NCBI GenBank assembly: GCA_002339675.1
Contig: DDKB01000001.1
Span: 152,580-216,579 of the forward strand
DNA: 64,000 bases
Direction: 5' to 3'
Origin: Stutzerimonas stutzeri
GTDB lineage: Bacteria > Pseudomonadota > Gammaproteobacteria > Pseudomonadales > Pseudomonadaceae
Shown: piece by piece, positions 18,927-25,323 of the stretch
Layout: each line of letters starts with the position of its first letter
How positions within the stretch are numbered: the stretch's first letter is position 1
Notes under the pieces: model-generated
Told to the model about the DNA's origin: nothing
The model's database searches: none
What the model saw: only the letters and a program-made list of their open reading frames with translations
Made by a program: the position numbers and the translations under genes

Positions 18927-19664
18927 TCAACCCGCCAGCGCACGCGCCAGGACCGCACGGACCCTGCCGATGCCTTCGGCCAGCGCCGCCTCGATTTCCG
19001 CCATGGTAATGATGCCGGTGCTCTTGCCCGCGGCCGGATTCACCACCAGCGCGAGGCAGGCATAGGGTAGCTCGAGCTCACGGGCGAGCACCGCCTCCGG
19101 CATGCCGGTCATACCGACAATGTCACAGCCATCACGCTCCATCCGGGCGATTTCGGCGACCGTCTCCAGTCGTGGCCCCTGCGTGCAGCCGTACACGCCA
19201 TGGCTGCTGAACAGCACGCCTTCGGCCGCCAGCGCCGCAATCAGGCGCTGGCGCAGGGCTTCGTCGTAGGGGTAACTGAAGTCCACATGGGTGACATGCT
19301 CGATGTCGCCCTCGAAAAAGCTGTGGGCCCGCCCGTAGGTGTAGTCGATCAGCTGGTCGGGCACGCACAGATGCCCGGCGCCCATCGCGCTGTGGATGCC
19401 GCCGACGGCATTGACTGCGACGATCGCTTCGGCACCGGCCTGCTTCAGCGCCCAGAGATTGGCGCGGTAGTTGACCTGATGCGGCGGTATCCGGTGAGGG
19501 TGGCCATGACGGGCAAGAAACAGCACCTCGCGACCAGCATAGCGGCCACGCAGGATGTCGGCTGATGGCGGGCCGAATGGCGTTTGTGCGGGCACGGCCT
19601 CGTGCAGGGTCAGCCCGGGCAATTCGGTCAGGCCGGTGCCGCCGATGATGGCGTAGACAGTCAT
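18927..19664 (-). CDS. mtiP: S-methyl-5'-thioinosine phosphorylase
   Basis: A 245-residue purine-nucleoside-phosphorylase-family enzyme, matching P. aeruginosa PA3004 along its length. That enzyme splits methylthioinosine, made from methylthioadenosine by deamination, into hypoxanthine and methylthioribose-1-phosphate. Family blocks seen: IIGGTGLTELPGL, the phosphate/ribose loop ARHGHPHRIPPHQVNYRANL, and NPAAGKSTGIITMAEIE at the C-terminus. The start at 19664 has AAGGA upstream. It lies 13 bases after nagZ, so it is translated from the same message. It recycles the by-product of polyamine and homoserine-lactone synthesis. Confidence 0.92.
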   Translation of the reverse strand: MTVYAIIGGTGLTELPGLTLHEAVPAQTPFGPPSADILRGRYAGREVLFLARHGHPHRIPPHQVNYRANLWALKQAGAEAIVAVNAVGGIHSAMGAGHLCVPDQLIDYTYGRAHSFFEGDIEHVTHVDFSYPYDEALRQRLIAALAAEGVLFSSHGVYGCTQGPRLETVAEIARMERDGCDIVGMTGMPEAVLARELELPYACLALVVNPAAGKSTGIITMAEIEAALAEGIGRVRAVLARALAG

Positions 19665-19677
19665 CAGTATTCCTTGG

Positions 19678-20673
19678 TCAAACAATCAGTTCGGCTGCCC
19701 TGAGGGCAGCGATGGAAGCGCGCCAGCGCGGGTCCTGCTTGTAATCCTGCGGGGTCGCCCGGCCGCGCATGCGCTGCAACCGCGGCGACGGGGGAACCCC
19801 GAGGCGCTGTAGCGCCGACAGGGCGAGCTCGGCCGCGCCACGGTCGTTGCACACAAGGCCCATGTCGCAGCCGGCAACCAGCGCCGCTTCGATACGGCAG
19901 GCCGCATCGCCTGCCACATGCGCGCCGGCCATGGACAGGTCGTCGCTGAAGATCACACCCTTGAAGCCCAGCTCGCCACGCAGCACGTCCTGCAGCCAGC
20001 GGCGGGAAAACCCGGCGGGCCTGTCATCAACCTGCGGATAGATCACATGGGCCGGCATCACCGCATCCAGCCGGTCGGCCAGCTGGCGAAACGGAACCAG
20101 GTCGCGCTGACGCAGCTCGTCCAACCCGCGCTCATCTCGCGGAATCGCCACGTGGGAGTCGGCTTCGGCCCAGCCATGACCGGGAAAATGCTTGCCCGTC
20201 GCGGCCATGCCGGCAGCATGCATGCCCGCCACAAAGGCTCCGGCCAGCTCGCTGGCGCGCTGCGGATCGCCTTCGAACGCACGCGACCCGATCACCGCGC
20301 TGCGCCCATGGTCGAGGTCGAGCACCGGCGCAAAGCTGAAATCCAGCCCCACGGCCAGCACCTCGGCCGCCATCACCCAACCGCCCAGTTCCGCCAGGCG
20401 CACGCCGTCCGGGTGCGCGGCAAAGGCGCGCATCGGCGGGAGCGCAACGAATTCGCGGCGTAGTCGCTGGACGCGCCCGCCTTCCTGGTCCACGGCCAAC
20501 AGCAGATCCGGCCGGATGGCGCGAATGGCGCGGCACAGCTCCAACACCTGACGCGGATGATCGACGTTGCGGGCGAACAGAATCAGCCCGCCGACTTGCG
20601 GTTGTCGCAGCAGCTGGCGATCCTCGGCCGTGAGCCAGGTGCCGGCGATATCCAGCATCAAAGAGCCTTGCAT
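19678..20673 (-). CDS. nagZ: Beta-N-acetylglucosaminidase of peptidoglycan recycling
   Basis: A 331-residue GH3 enzyme that removes GlcNAc from anhydro-muropeptides in the cytoplasm. This step generates AmpC-inducing ligands in pseudomonads. The catalytic pair His174 (KHFPGHGWAEADSH) and nucleophile Asp244 (FSDDLSM) fall at the residue numbers known for the P. aeruginosa protein. It starts MQGSLMLDI as its orthologue does. It lies 20 bases after an L,D-transpeptidase gene and 13 before mtiP on the same strand. Confidence 0.94.
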   Translation of the reverse strand: MQGSLMLDIAGTWLTAEDRQLLRQPQVGGLILFARNVDHPRQVLELCRAIRAIRPDLLLAVDQEGGRVQRLRREFVALPPMRAFAAHPDGVRLAELGGWVMAAEVLAVGLDFSFAPVLDLDHGRSAVIGSRAFEGDPQRASELAGAFVAGMHAAGMAATGKHFPGHGWAEADSHVAIPRDERGLDELRQRDLVPFRQLADRLDAVMPAHVIYPQVDDRPAGFSRRWLQDVLRGELGFKGVIFSDDLSMAGAHVAGDAACRIEAALVAGCDMGLVCNDRGAAELALSALQRLGVPPSPRLQRMRGRATPQDYKQDPRWRASIAALRAAELIV

Positions 20674-20693
20674 AGCGTAAGCGGATCCTTAAA

Positions 20694-21212
20694 TCAGGGA
20701 AGTGGCGACCATTGCGGACAGGCCGCCTCGCCGATCTGCACGGCGCAACCGACCGGCACCCGTGCGAAGAGGTCGAGCAGGTCGGCGTTGCGCAGCCGAA
20801 CGCAGCCGTGGGACAGCGGGATCCCCATGGGCTCGGTGTCCGGCGTGCCGTGCAGGTAGATGTAACGGCGGAACGTATCGACCTCGCCCAGCCGGTTATG
20901 GCCGGGCTCACAGCCGCTGAGCCAGAGAATTCGGGTCAGGATCCAGTCGCGCCCGGGAAATTGCGCGTGCAGTTCCGGTGACCAGACTTCACCCGTCCAG
21001 CGCCGTCCGCGCAGAACCGCACCAAGGGGCAGCCCGCCGCCGATTCGTGCACGCACCCGATGGCGGCCGCGCGGGGTGCAGCCCGACCCATTGCGCTCAC
21101 CCGCGCCGTTGCGCGCCGTGGACACAGGCACGCAGAGTTCCAGCGCGCCGGCGCAGAAGCCATACAGCCACTGATCGGCAATAGAGATATGCAGGAAATC
21201 GAGATCGGACAT
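20694..21212 (-). CDS. L,D-transpeptidase (YkuD domain), no visible signal peptide
   Basis: A 172-residue YkuD-fold protein with the catalytic motif HGTPDTEPMGIPLSHGCVRL: His121, then Ser134-His-Gly-Cys137-Val-Arg. The domain begins within the first ten residues (DLDFLHISIADQWLYGF), so no export signal can be seen. Most L,D-transpeptidases act in the periplasm on peptidoglycan. Small leaderless members exist (the DpaA/YafK-related or cytoplasmic carboxypeptidase types), so the role is open. It lies between psrA and nagZ on the same strand, 20 bases before nagZ, suggesting a link to cell-wall turnover. Confidence 0.85.
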   Translation of the reverse strand: MSDLDFLHISIADQWLYGFCAGALELCVPVSTARNGAGERNGSGCTPRGRHRVRARIGGGLPLGAVLRGRRWTGEVWSPELHAQFPGRDWILTRILWLSGCEPGHNRLGEVDTFRRYIYLHGTPDTEPMGIPLSHGCVRLRNADLLDLFARVPVGCAVQIGEAACPQWSPLP

Positions 21213-21249
21213 GGAGCAAGCTTAGCCGATCATCATCGGGTCACGCACC

Positions 21250-21957
21250 TCAGCCCTTGGCCGGCATGGCCAGCGCGTTGCGCCGGGCAATGGGGTGTGC
21301 CTGTGCCAGGCCGGGGTCTGCCACGCCCGAGTCGGCACGCATGCCGGCCGCCAGGAACGGCACCATCATGCGCATGACCTGCTCGATGGACGTGCGGGCG
21401 CCGAAGTCGTTCTCGGCGATGGCGCGCAGTGCCTTGATGCCCGACATGCTGAACGCGGCGGCGCCAAGCATGAAATGGACGCGCCAGAACAGTTCAATGG
21501 GAGGAATCGAGGGCGCCGCCTCGTGGACCCGCTGCATATAGCGGCGGAAGACCTTGCCATACATGTCTTCGAGATAGCGGCGCAGGTGGCCCTGACTCTG
21601 GCTGAACGAAAGCCCCAGCAGCCGCATGAAGATGGACAGGTCGTCGCCGCTGCGTGGCGTCACCGCAAGCGCCTGCTCAACGAGTATCTCGAGCAGCTCC
21701 TCGAGGTTTTCCTTGCGGTCGGACTGCGCCTCGCGCCGATCCAGCTCACGCTCCAGACTGACGCAGAAAGGCCCAAGGAAGCGCGAGAACACCGCTTGGA
21801 TAAGGGCCTTCTTCGAGCCAAAGTGATAATTGACCGCGGCCAGGTTGACGCCAGCCTTGCTGGTGATCAGGCGCAGCGATGTCTCGGCGAAGCCTTTCTC
21901 AGCGAACAGCTGTTCCGCTGCGTCCAGAATACGCTCCACTGTTTCCGACTGCGCCAT
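21250..21957 (-). CDS. psrA: TetR-family fatty-acid-responsive regulator
   Basis: A 235-residue TetR regulator. It matches Pseudomonas PsrA, which represses fadBA5, activates rpoS and is released by long-chain fatty acids. The HTH spans about residues 20-45 (ETSLRLITSKAGVNLAAVNYHF); the TetR_C part includes FMRLLGLSFSQSQGHLRRYL. I start at MAQSETVERIL (21957), which has GGAGGGGGAG upstream. The promoter carries a perfect-arm palindrome at 21983-22000, indicating autoregulation. It is divergent from lexA, as in P. aeruginosa. Confidence 0.92.
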   Translation of the reverse strand: MAQSETVERILDAAEQLFAEKGFAETSLRLITSKAGVNLAAVNYHFGSKKALIQAVFSRFLGPFCVSLERELDRREAQSDRKENLEELLEILVEQALAVTPRSGDDLSIFMRLLGLSFSQSQGHLRRYLEDMYGKVFRRYMQRVHEAAPSIPPIELFWRVHFMLGAAAFSMSGIKALRAIAENDFGARTSIEQVMRMMVPFLAAGMRADSGVADPGLAQAHPIARRNALAMPAKG

Positions 21958-21982
21958 GCCTCCCCCTCCGACGAACAACTGT

Positions 21983-22000
21983 TTGAAACTTACGTTTCAA
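21983..22000. promoter_or_regulatory. PsrA autoregulatory operator
   Basis: TTGAAAC-TTAC-GTTTCAA: 7-base perfect inverted arms around a 4-base centre. This fits the published PsrA pattern (G/C)AAAC-N2-4-GTTT(G/C). It overlaps the -10 and spacer of the psrA promoter, so binding would block RNA polymerase. Confidence 0.75.
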
Positions 22001-22015
22001 CCCTACCCAAGTCAA
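21987..22015 (-). promoter_or_regulatory. psrA promoter
   Basis: On the minus strand, TTGACT (22015-22010) and TAAGTT (21992-21987) are 17 bases apart, 30 bases upstream of the psrA start. The element overlaps the PsrA palindrome. Confidence 0.6.
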
Positions 22016-22089
22016 CCGGCAAATCGCCGGAACCCGACCACCGCCGCAGAGCTTGCACCAAGCCCGCCGGAGCCTCAACCAAACAGCGA

Positions 22090-22117
22090 TTGCCACGGGC
22101 CGATCACTGTATATAAT
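22090..22117 (+). promoter_or_regulatory. lexA promoter
   Basis: TTGCCA (22090-22095), 16-base spacer, TATAAT (22112-22117). The -10 box lies inside the first SOS box, as expected for a LexA-repressed promoter. Confidence 0.75.
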
Positions 22118-22122
22118 CCCAG
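22107..22122. promoter_or_regulatory. SOS (LexA) box 1
   Basis: CTGTATATAATCCCAG fits CTG-N10-CAG, the gammaproteobacterial LexA site. It covers the -10 element of lexA. Confidence 0.85.
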
Positions 22123-22125
22123 TCA

Positions 22126-22141
22126 CTGTACAAAAGAACAG
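22126..22141. promoter_or_regulatory. SOS (LexA) box 2
   Basis: CTGTACAAAAGAACAG fits CTG-N10-CAG. It starts 19 bases after box 1, nearly two helical turns, which favours binding of two LexA dimers on one face of the DNA. Confidence 0.85.
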
Positions 22142-22152
22142 AGACCGCTCCC

Positions 22153-22761
22153 ATGATCAAGCTGACCCCTCGCCAGTCGGAAATCCTGGCGTTCATCAAG
22201 CGCTGCCTCGATGACAACGGCTACCCGCCGACCCGCGCCGAGATCGCACAGGAGCTGGGTTTCAAATCGCCGAACGCGGCCGAGGAACACCTCAAGGCAC
22301 TGGCACGCAAGGGCGCCATCGAGATGACGCCCGGCGCGTCCCGCGGGATACGTATTCCAGGTTTCGAATCCGCTACGGAAGATCACGGCCTGCCGGTGAT
22401 CGGCCGCGTGGCCGCGGGCGCGCCGATCCTGGCCCAGCAGCATGTCGAGGAGTCGTGCCAGATCAACCCTGCATTTTTCCAGCCCAGGGCCGACTACCTG
22501 TTGCGCGTACATGGCATGAGCATGAAGGACATCGGGATTTTCGATGGCGATCTGCTGGCGGTACACACCACGCTTGAAGCGCGCAACGGCCAGGTCGTGG
22601 TGGCGCGTATCGGCGACGAGGTCACTGTCAAGCGCTTCAAGCGCGACGGCAACAGGGTATGGCTGCTGGCGGAGAATCCGGACTTCGCCCCGATCGAAGT
22701 GGATCTGGAGCAAGAGGAACTGGTCATCGAAGGGCTCAGCGTCGGCGTGATCCGGCGCTAG
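22153..22761 (+). CDS. lexA: SOS response repressor / self-cleaving protease
   Basis: A 202-residue LexA. The N-terminal winged helix (LTPRQSEILAFIKRCLDDNG) is followed by the cleavage site Ala88-Gly89 (RVAAGAPI) and the catalytic dyad Ser123 (GMSMKDIG) and Lys160 (VTVKRFKR). It represses DNA-damage genes until RecA filaments trigger self-cleavage. Two LexA boxes precede it, so it is autoregulated. sulA follows 98 bases later on the same strand with no LexA box of its own, so it is probably transcribed from this promoter, as in Pseudomonas. Confidence 0.97.
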   Translation: MIKLTPRQSEILAFIKRCLDDNGYPPTRAEIAQELGFKSPNAAEEHLKALARKGAIEMTPGASRGIRIPGFESATEDHGLPVIGRVAAGAPILAQQHVEESCQINPAFFQPRADYLLRVHGMSMKDIGIFDGDLLAVHTTLEARNGQVVVARIGDEVTVKRFKRDGNRVWLLAENPDFAPIEVDLEQEELVIEGLSVGVIRR

Positions 22762-22859
22762 GGCGTGGCAATGACACATTGCGCGCCAGTCGAGACGGCG
22801 CAGGTCAACGATGTATAGGCGATGCAGGCAGCGCTCGAAGGCCTGCCAAGGAGAGGTTC

Positions 22860-23339
22860 ATGCAGTATCAACCCCAACCCACCGCAGTTAATCCGCCGCA
22901 GTTGTCCTTGTTCGACGGGCTGATCGCACACCGCCTCTCGCCGTTCGGCGAGGTGGCCAGCGCCCCTACTGTGGCCGACGATTGCCTGAGCGAAATGAGC
23001 CTGAGCGGCAGTGGCGACCATTGCCGTTCGCTGCTGGCGCCGGTTCTCCGGGAACTCAGCGAAGCGGCCGACACGCGCTGGCTGACCCTGATCGCGCCGC
23101 CCGCAGCGCTTTCCCTTGGCTGGCTGCGTGAAAGCGGGTTCAACCGCGACCGCATCCTGCTGCTGCAGGCCGACAATACCCAGGCAGCGCTCGAACTGGC
23201 GTGCAAGGCGTTGATGTCCGGCTGCAGCCACACCGTGATCACTTGGTTCGCGCGGCTAGACAAGGCCAACCGCCTCAAGCTCCGCGTCGCGGCGACCCAG
23301 GGCAATGCCCAGAGCCTGAACGTGCGCCTCGGACACTGA
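22860..23339 (+). CDS. sulA: SOS-induced cell division inhibitor
   Basis: A 159-residue SulA of the Pseudomonas type, which blocks FtsZ polymerisation after DNA damage. The RecA-like core is visible: WLTLIAPPAALSLGWLRESG, DRILLLQADNTQAALELACK and SHTVITWFARLDKANRLKLR. The N-terminal 45 residues are variable. The start at 22860 has AAGGAGAGG directly upstream. It follows lexA on the same strand, giving one SOS-controlled lexA-sulA unit. Confidence 0.92.
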   Translation: MQYQPQPTAVNPPQLSLFDGLIAHRLSPFGEVASAPTVADDCLSEMSLSGSGDHCRSLLAPVLRELSEAADTRWLTLIAPPAALSLGWLRESGFNRDRILLLQADNTQAALELACKALMSGCSHTVITWFARLDKANRLKLRVAATQGNAQSLNVRLGH

Positions 23340-23403
23340 GCGATTCCGGCATAAGGACATGCCGCCCCTTTCAGACCACGACGCGACGCCCCATCGCTGA
23401 TAC

Positions 23404-23640
23404 TCAGTGCAGTACGCGCGGCCCCTCTTCCTCCTGCTCGAACTCTCCCTCGGTCACCCGGCCGGCCATCTGCACGCCAATGTTGAACATGGCCTTGGCA
23501 ATCTCGACATGCTGTCCTTGCAGGAACGCCTTGGCATCGTCGGAAAAATCCAGCGTAACCAGTACGCCTTCATCGTCAGCGCGACGCAGCACGATGCTGC
23601 CGTCGGGCAACTCGACGATTTCCAGAAAAGACGTAGGCAT
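23404..23640 (-). CDS. Conserved small Pseudomonas protein of unknown function
   Basis: A 78-residue acidic protein. It is conserved next to lexA-sulA in pseudomonads as far as I remember (the PA3009 position). It reads as a single small beta-alpha domain (SFLEIVELPDGSIVLRRADD) followed by an amphipathic helix and a Glu-rich tail (EGEFEQEEEG). No known domain or catalytic motif is seen. It converges on sulA with 64 bases between. Confidence 0.8.
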   Translation of the reverse strand: MPTSFLEIVELPDGSIVLRRADDEGVLVTLDFSDDAKAFLQGQHVEIAKAMFNIGVQMAGRVTEGEFEQEEEGPRVLH

Positions 23641-23866
23641 GTGTCTACTCCCCGATTAAACGACGCATTGTATCAGCGAGCCCGATTACCGATAGCCCTA
23701 GCGGCATGCACATGGCAAAACCGCCACGGCGTCTGTTCAGAGCGCTGCATTGGCCACAGCGCAGCGGTACGATGGGCGCGAGGCCAGCGACGTGCTGCCC
23801 ACCGATCGACAGGAGCCCGCACCAACCGGCGCCCCTCCTGCAAGCCTTGATGCCAGAGCCTGAACG

Positions 23867-24706
23867 ATGACCACACGAACGCTGCTGCTGACCACCCTGG
23901 CCATGCTCGCCTTCGCCGGCAATTCACTGCTCTGCCGGGCCGCGTTGCGCGACAGCGGGATGGACCCGGCCAGTTTCACCGGCATCCGGCTGTCGGCCGG
24001 GGCGGCAGTGCTGTGGATGCTGCTCGCACTGCGCAGCCGCCCTGCCGCTACACACGGCAGCTGGTGGGCCGCTGTCGCGCTGTTCACCTACGCCGCCGCG
24101 TTTTCCTATGCATACCTGCACTTGGACGCTGGCGCCGGCGCCCTGCTGCTGTTCGGTGCGGTACAGCTGAGCATGACCGCCTGGGGCCTGTTCAAGGGCG
24201 AACGACTCCATCGCTGGCAGGTGACAGGGATGCTGCTTGCCAGTGCCGGGCTGGTCGCCTTGCTGCTGCCAGGCTCGCGTACCCCCTCGCTGCCGGCCTC
24301 GCTGCTGATGCTCGCAGCCGGGGCCGCCTGGGGCGTGTATTCATTGCTGGGACGAGACGCGCCAGACCCGCTGGCCGCCACAACCGGCAATTTCCAGCGC
24401 ACCTTGCCGATGGCCGCGCTGCTTGGTCTGTTCGCGCTTGACGGCCTGGACTGGAACGCCAGCGGGGTGATCTATGCCTTGCTCTCGGGCGGGCTCGCGT
24501 CAGGCGTCGGCTATGCGCTCTGGTACGCAGCGCTGCCCGGCCTGGCGGCCATGCAGGCGGCAAGCGTACAACTCAGCGTGCCGCTACTGACGGCACTGGC
24601 CGGCAGCCTGCTGCTGGGTGAAAACCTGACCACCCGCCTCCTGCTGGCAGGCGTGGCGATCCTCGGCGGAATCGCGCTGATCCTACGCTTCAAACAACGC
24701 GCATGA
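23867..24706 (+). CDS. EamA/DMT-family membrane transporter
   Basis: A 279-residue protein with about ten hydrophobic segments arranged as two EamA repeats. The first starts TTLAMLAFAGNSLLCRAAL and the second ends GVAILGGIALILRF. Members export amino acids or other metabolites; the substrate is not readable. It is a single gene on the plus strand between minus-strand neighbours, with a 226-base upstream region in which I see no recognisable site. Confidence 0.88.
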   Translation: MTTRTLLLTTLAMLAFAGNSLLCRAALRDSGMDPASFTGIRLSAGAAVLWMLLALRSRPAATHGSWWAAVALFTYAAAFSYAYLHLDAGAGALLLFGAVQLSMTAWGLFKGERLHRWQVTGMLLASAGLVALLLPGSRTPSLPASLLMLAAGAAWGVYSLLGRDAPDPLAATTGNFQRTLPMAALLGLFALDGLDWNASGVIYALLSGGLASGVGYALWYAALPGLAAMQAASVQLSVPLLTALAGSLLLGENLTTRLLLAGVAILGGIALILRFKQRA

Positions 24707-24736
24707 CGCTCATGCGGCTGGCTTGACCGGGGCCGG

Positions 24737-25255
24737 CTACCACTCGGTCAAGGATTCGCGAAAGCGCAGCGCGAGCGCTTTGAGCTCACCGCGCCAGGCC
24801 TCCACCTCGCCGCGCACCAATGCCGGCGTCTCTTCTTCGACGCTGACCGCCTCAATCAGCGGCACCGTCGGGTCGGTCTTTGCCTTCGCCGGCGCCCGTG
24901 GTGGCTCGAATAACGCCGCGTAGGCCTTGAGCAGCTGCGCCAACCAGGTTTCCGGGTTCTCGGCCAGCTCGGTCAACTCGGCCAGTTCCGGACTCGACGA
25001 AGCGCTGCTCGTCGAGCGCACCAGCAGCATTTCCGCCCGCGGCGCGGTCGCACCTGGCAGCCGATAATAGCCGGCGATCTCGTGACACAGGCCGAGCAAG
25101 GCGCCGTAGAGCTGGAACAGGCTGGCTTCACGCTCGGCCTGGATCAGGCCCGGTGCATTCATTGCGCCCTTTTCCTCGGCGCGCCGCCAGTTATCCAGCG
25201 CGAGCCCGGCGAAATAAATCTTCTGATTGGTACGGGTGTAGAGCTCATGAGCCAT
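24737..25255 (-). CDS. Conserved Pseudomonas protein (DUF6586-like)
   Basis: A 172-residue soluble protein. It begins with a helical hairpin region (ELYTRTNQKIYFAGLALDNWRRAE) followed by HEIAGYYRLP and a Ser/Glu-rich linker. The C-terminal helix is VEAWRGELKALALRFRESLTEW. It sits directly downstream of topA (68 bases), as its homologue does in P. aeruginosa by memory. The start at 25255 has a strong GGAGG site 8 bases away. Function unknown. Confidence 0.8.
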   Translation of the reverse strand: MAHELYTRTNQKIYFAGLALDNWRRAEEKGAMNAPGLIQAEREASLFQLYGALLGLCHEIAGYYRLPGATAPRAEMLLVRSTSSASSSPELAELTELAENPETWLAQLLKAYAALFEPPRAPAKAKTDPTVPLIEAVSVEEETPALVRGEVEAWRGELKALALRFRESLTEW

Positions 25256-25323
25256 GGCGATGGCCTCCAGAGGTTGAACGTGACGGACCGGAGCCGGCTC
25301 GCGGCGCCGATCCAACGCTGCAC

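Noticed and set aside
22762..22859. A third LexA box in front of sulA
   Set aside because: No CTG-N10-CAG match in the lexA-sulA gap.
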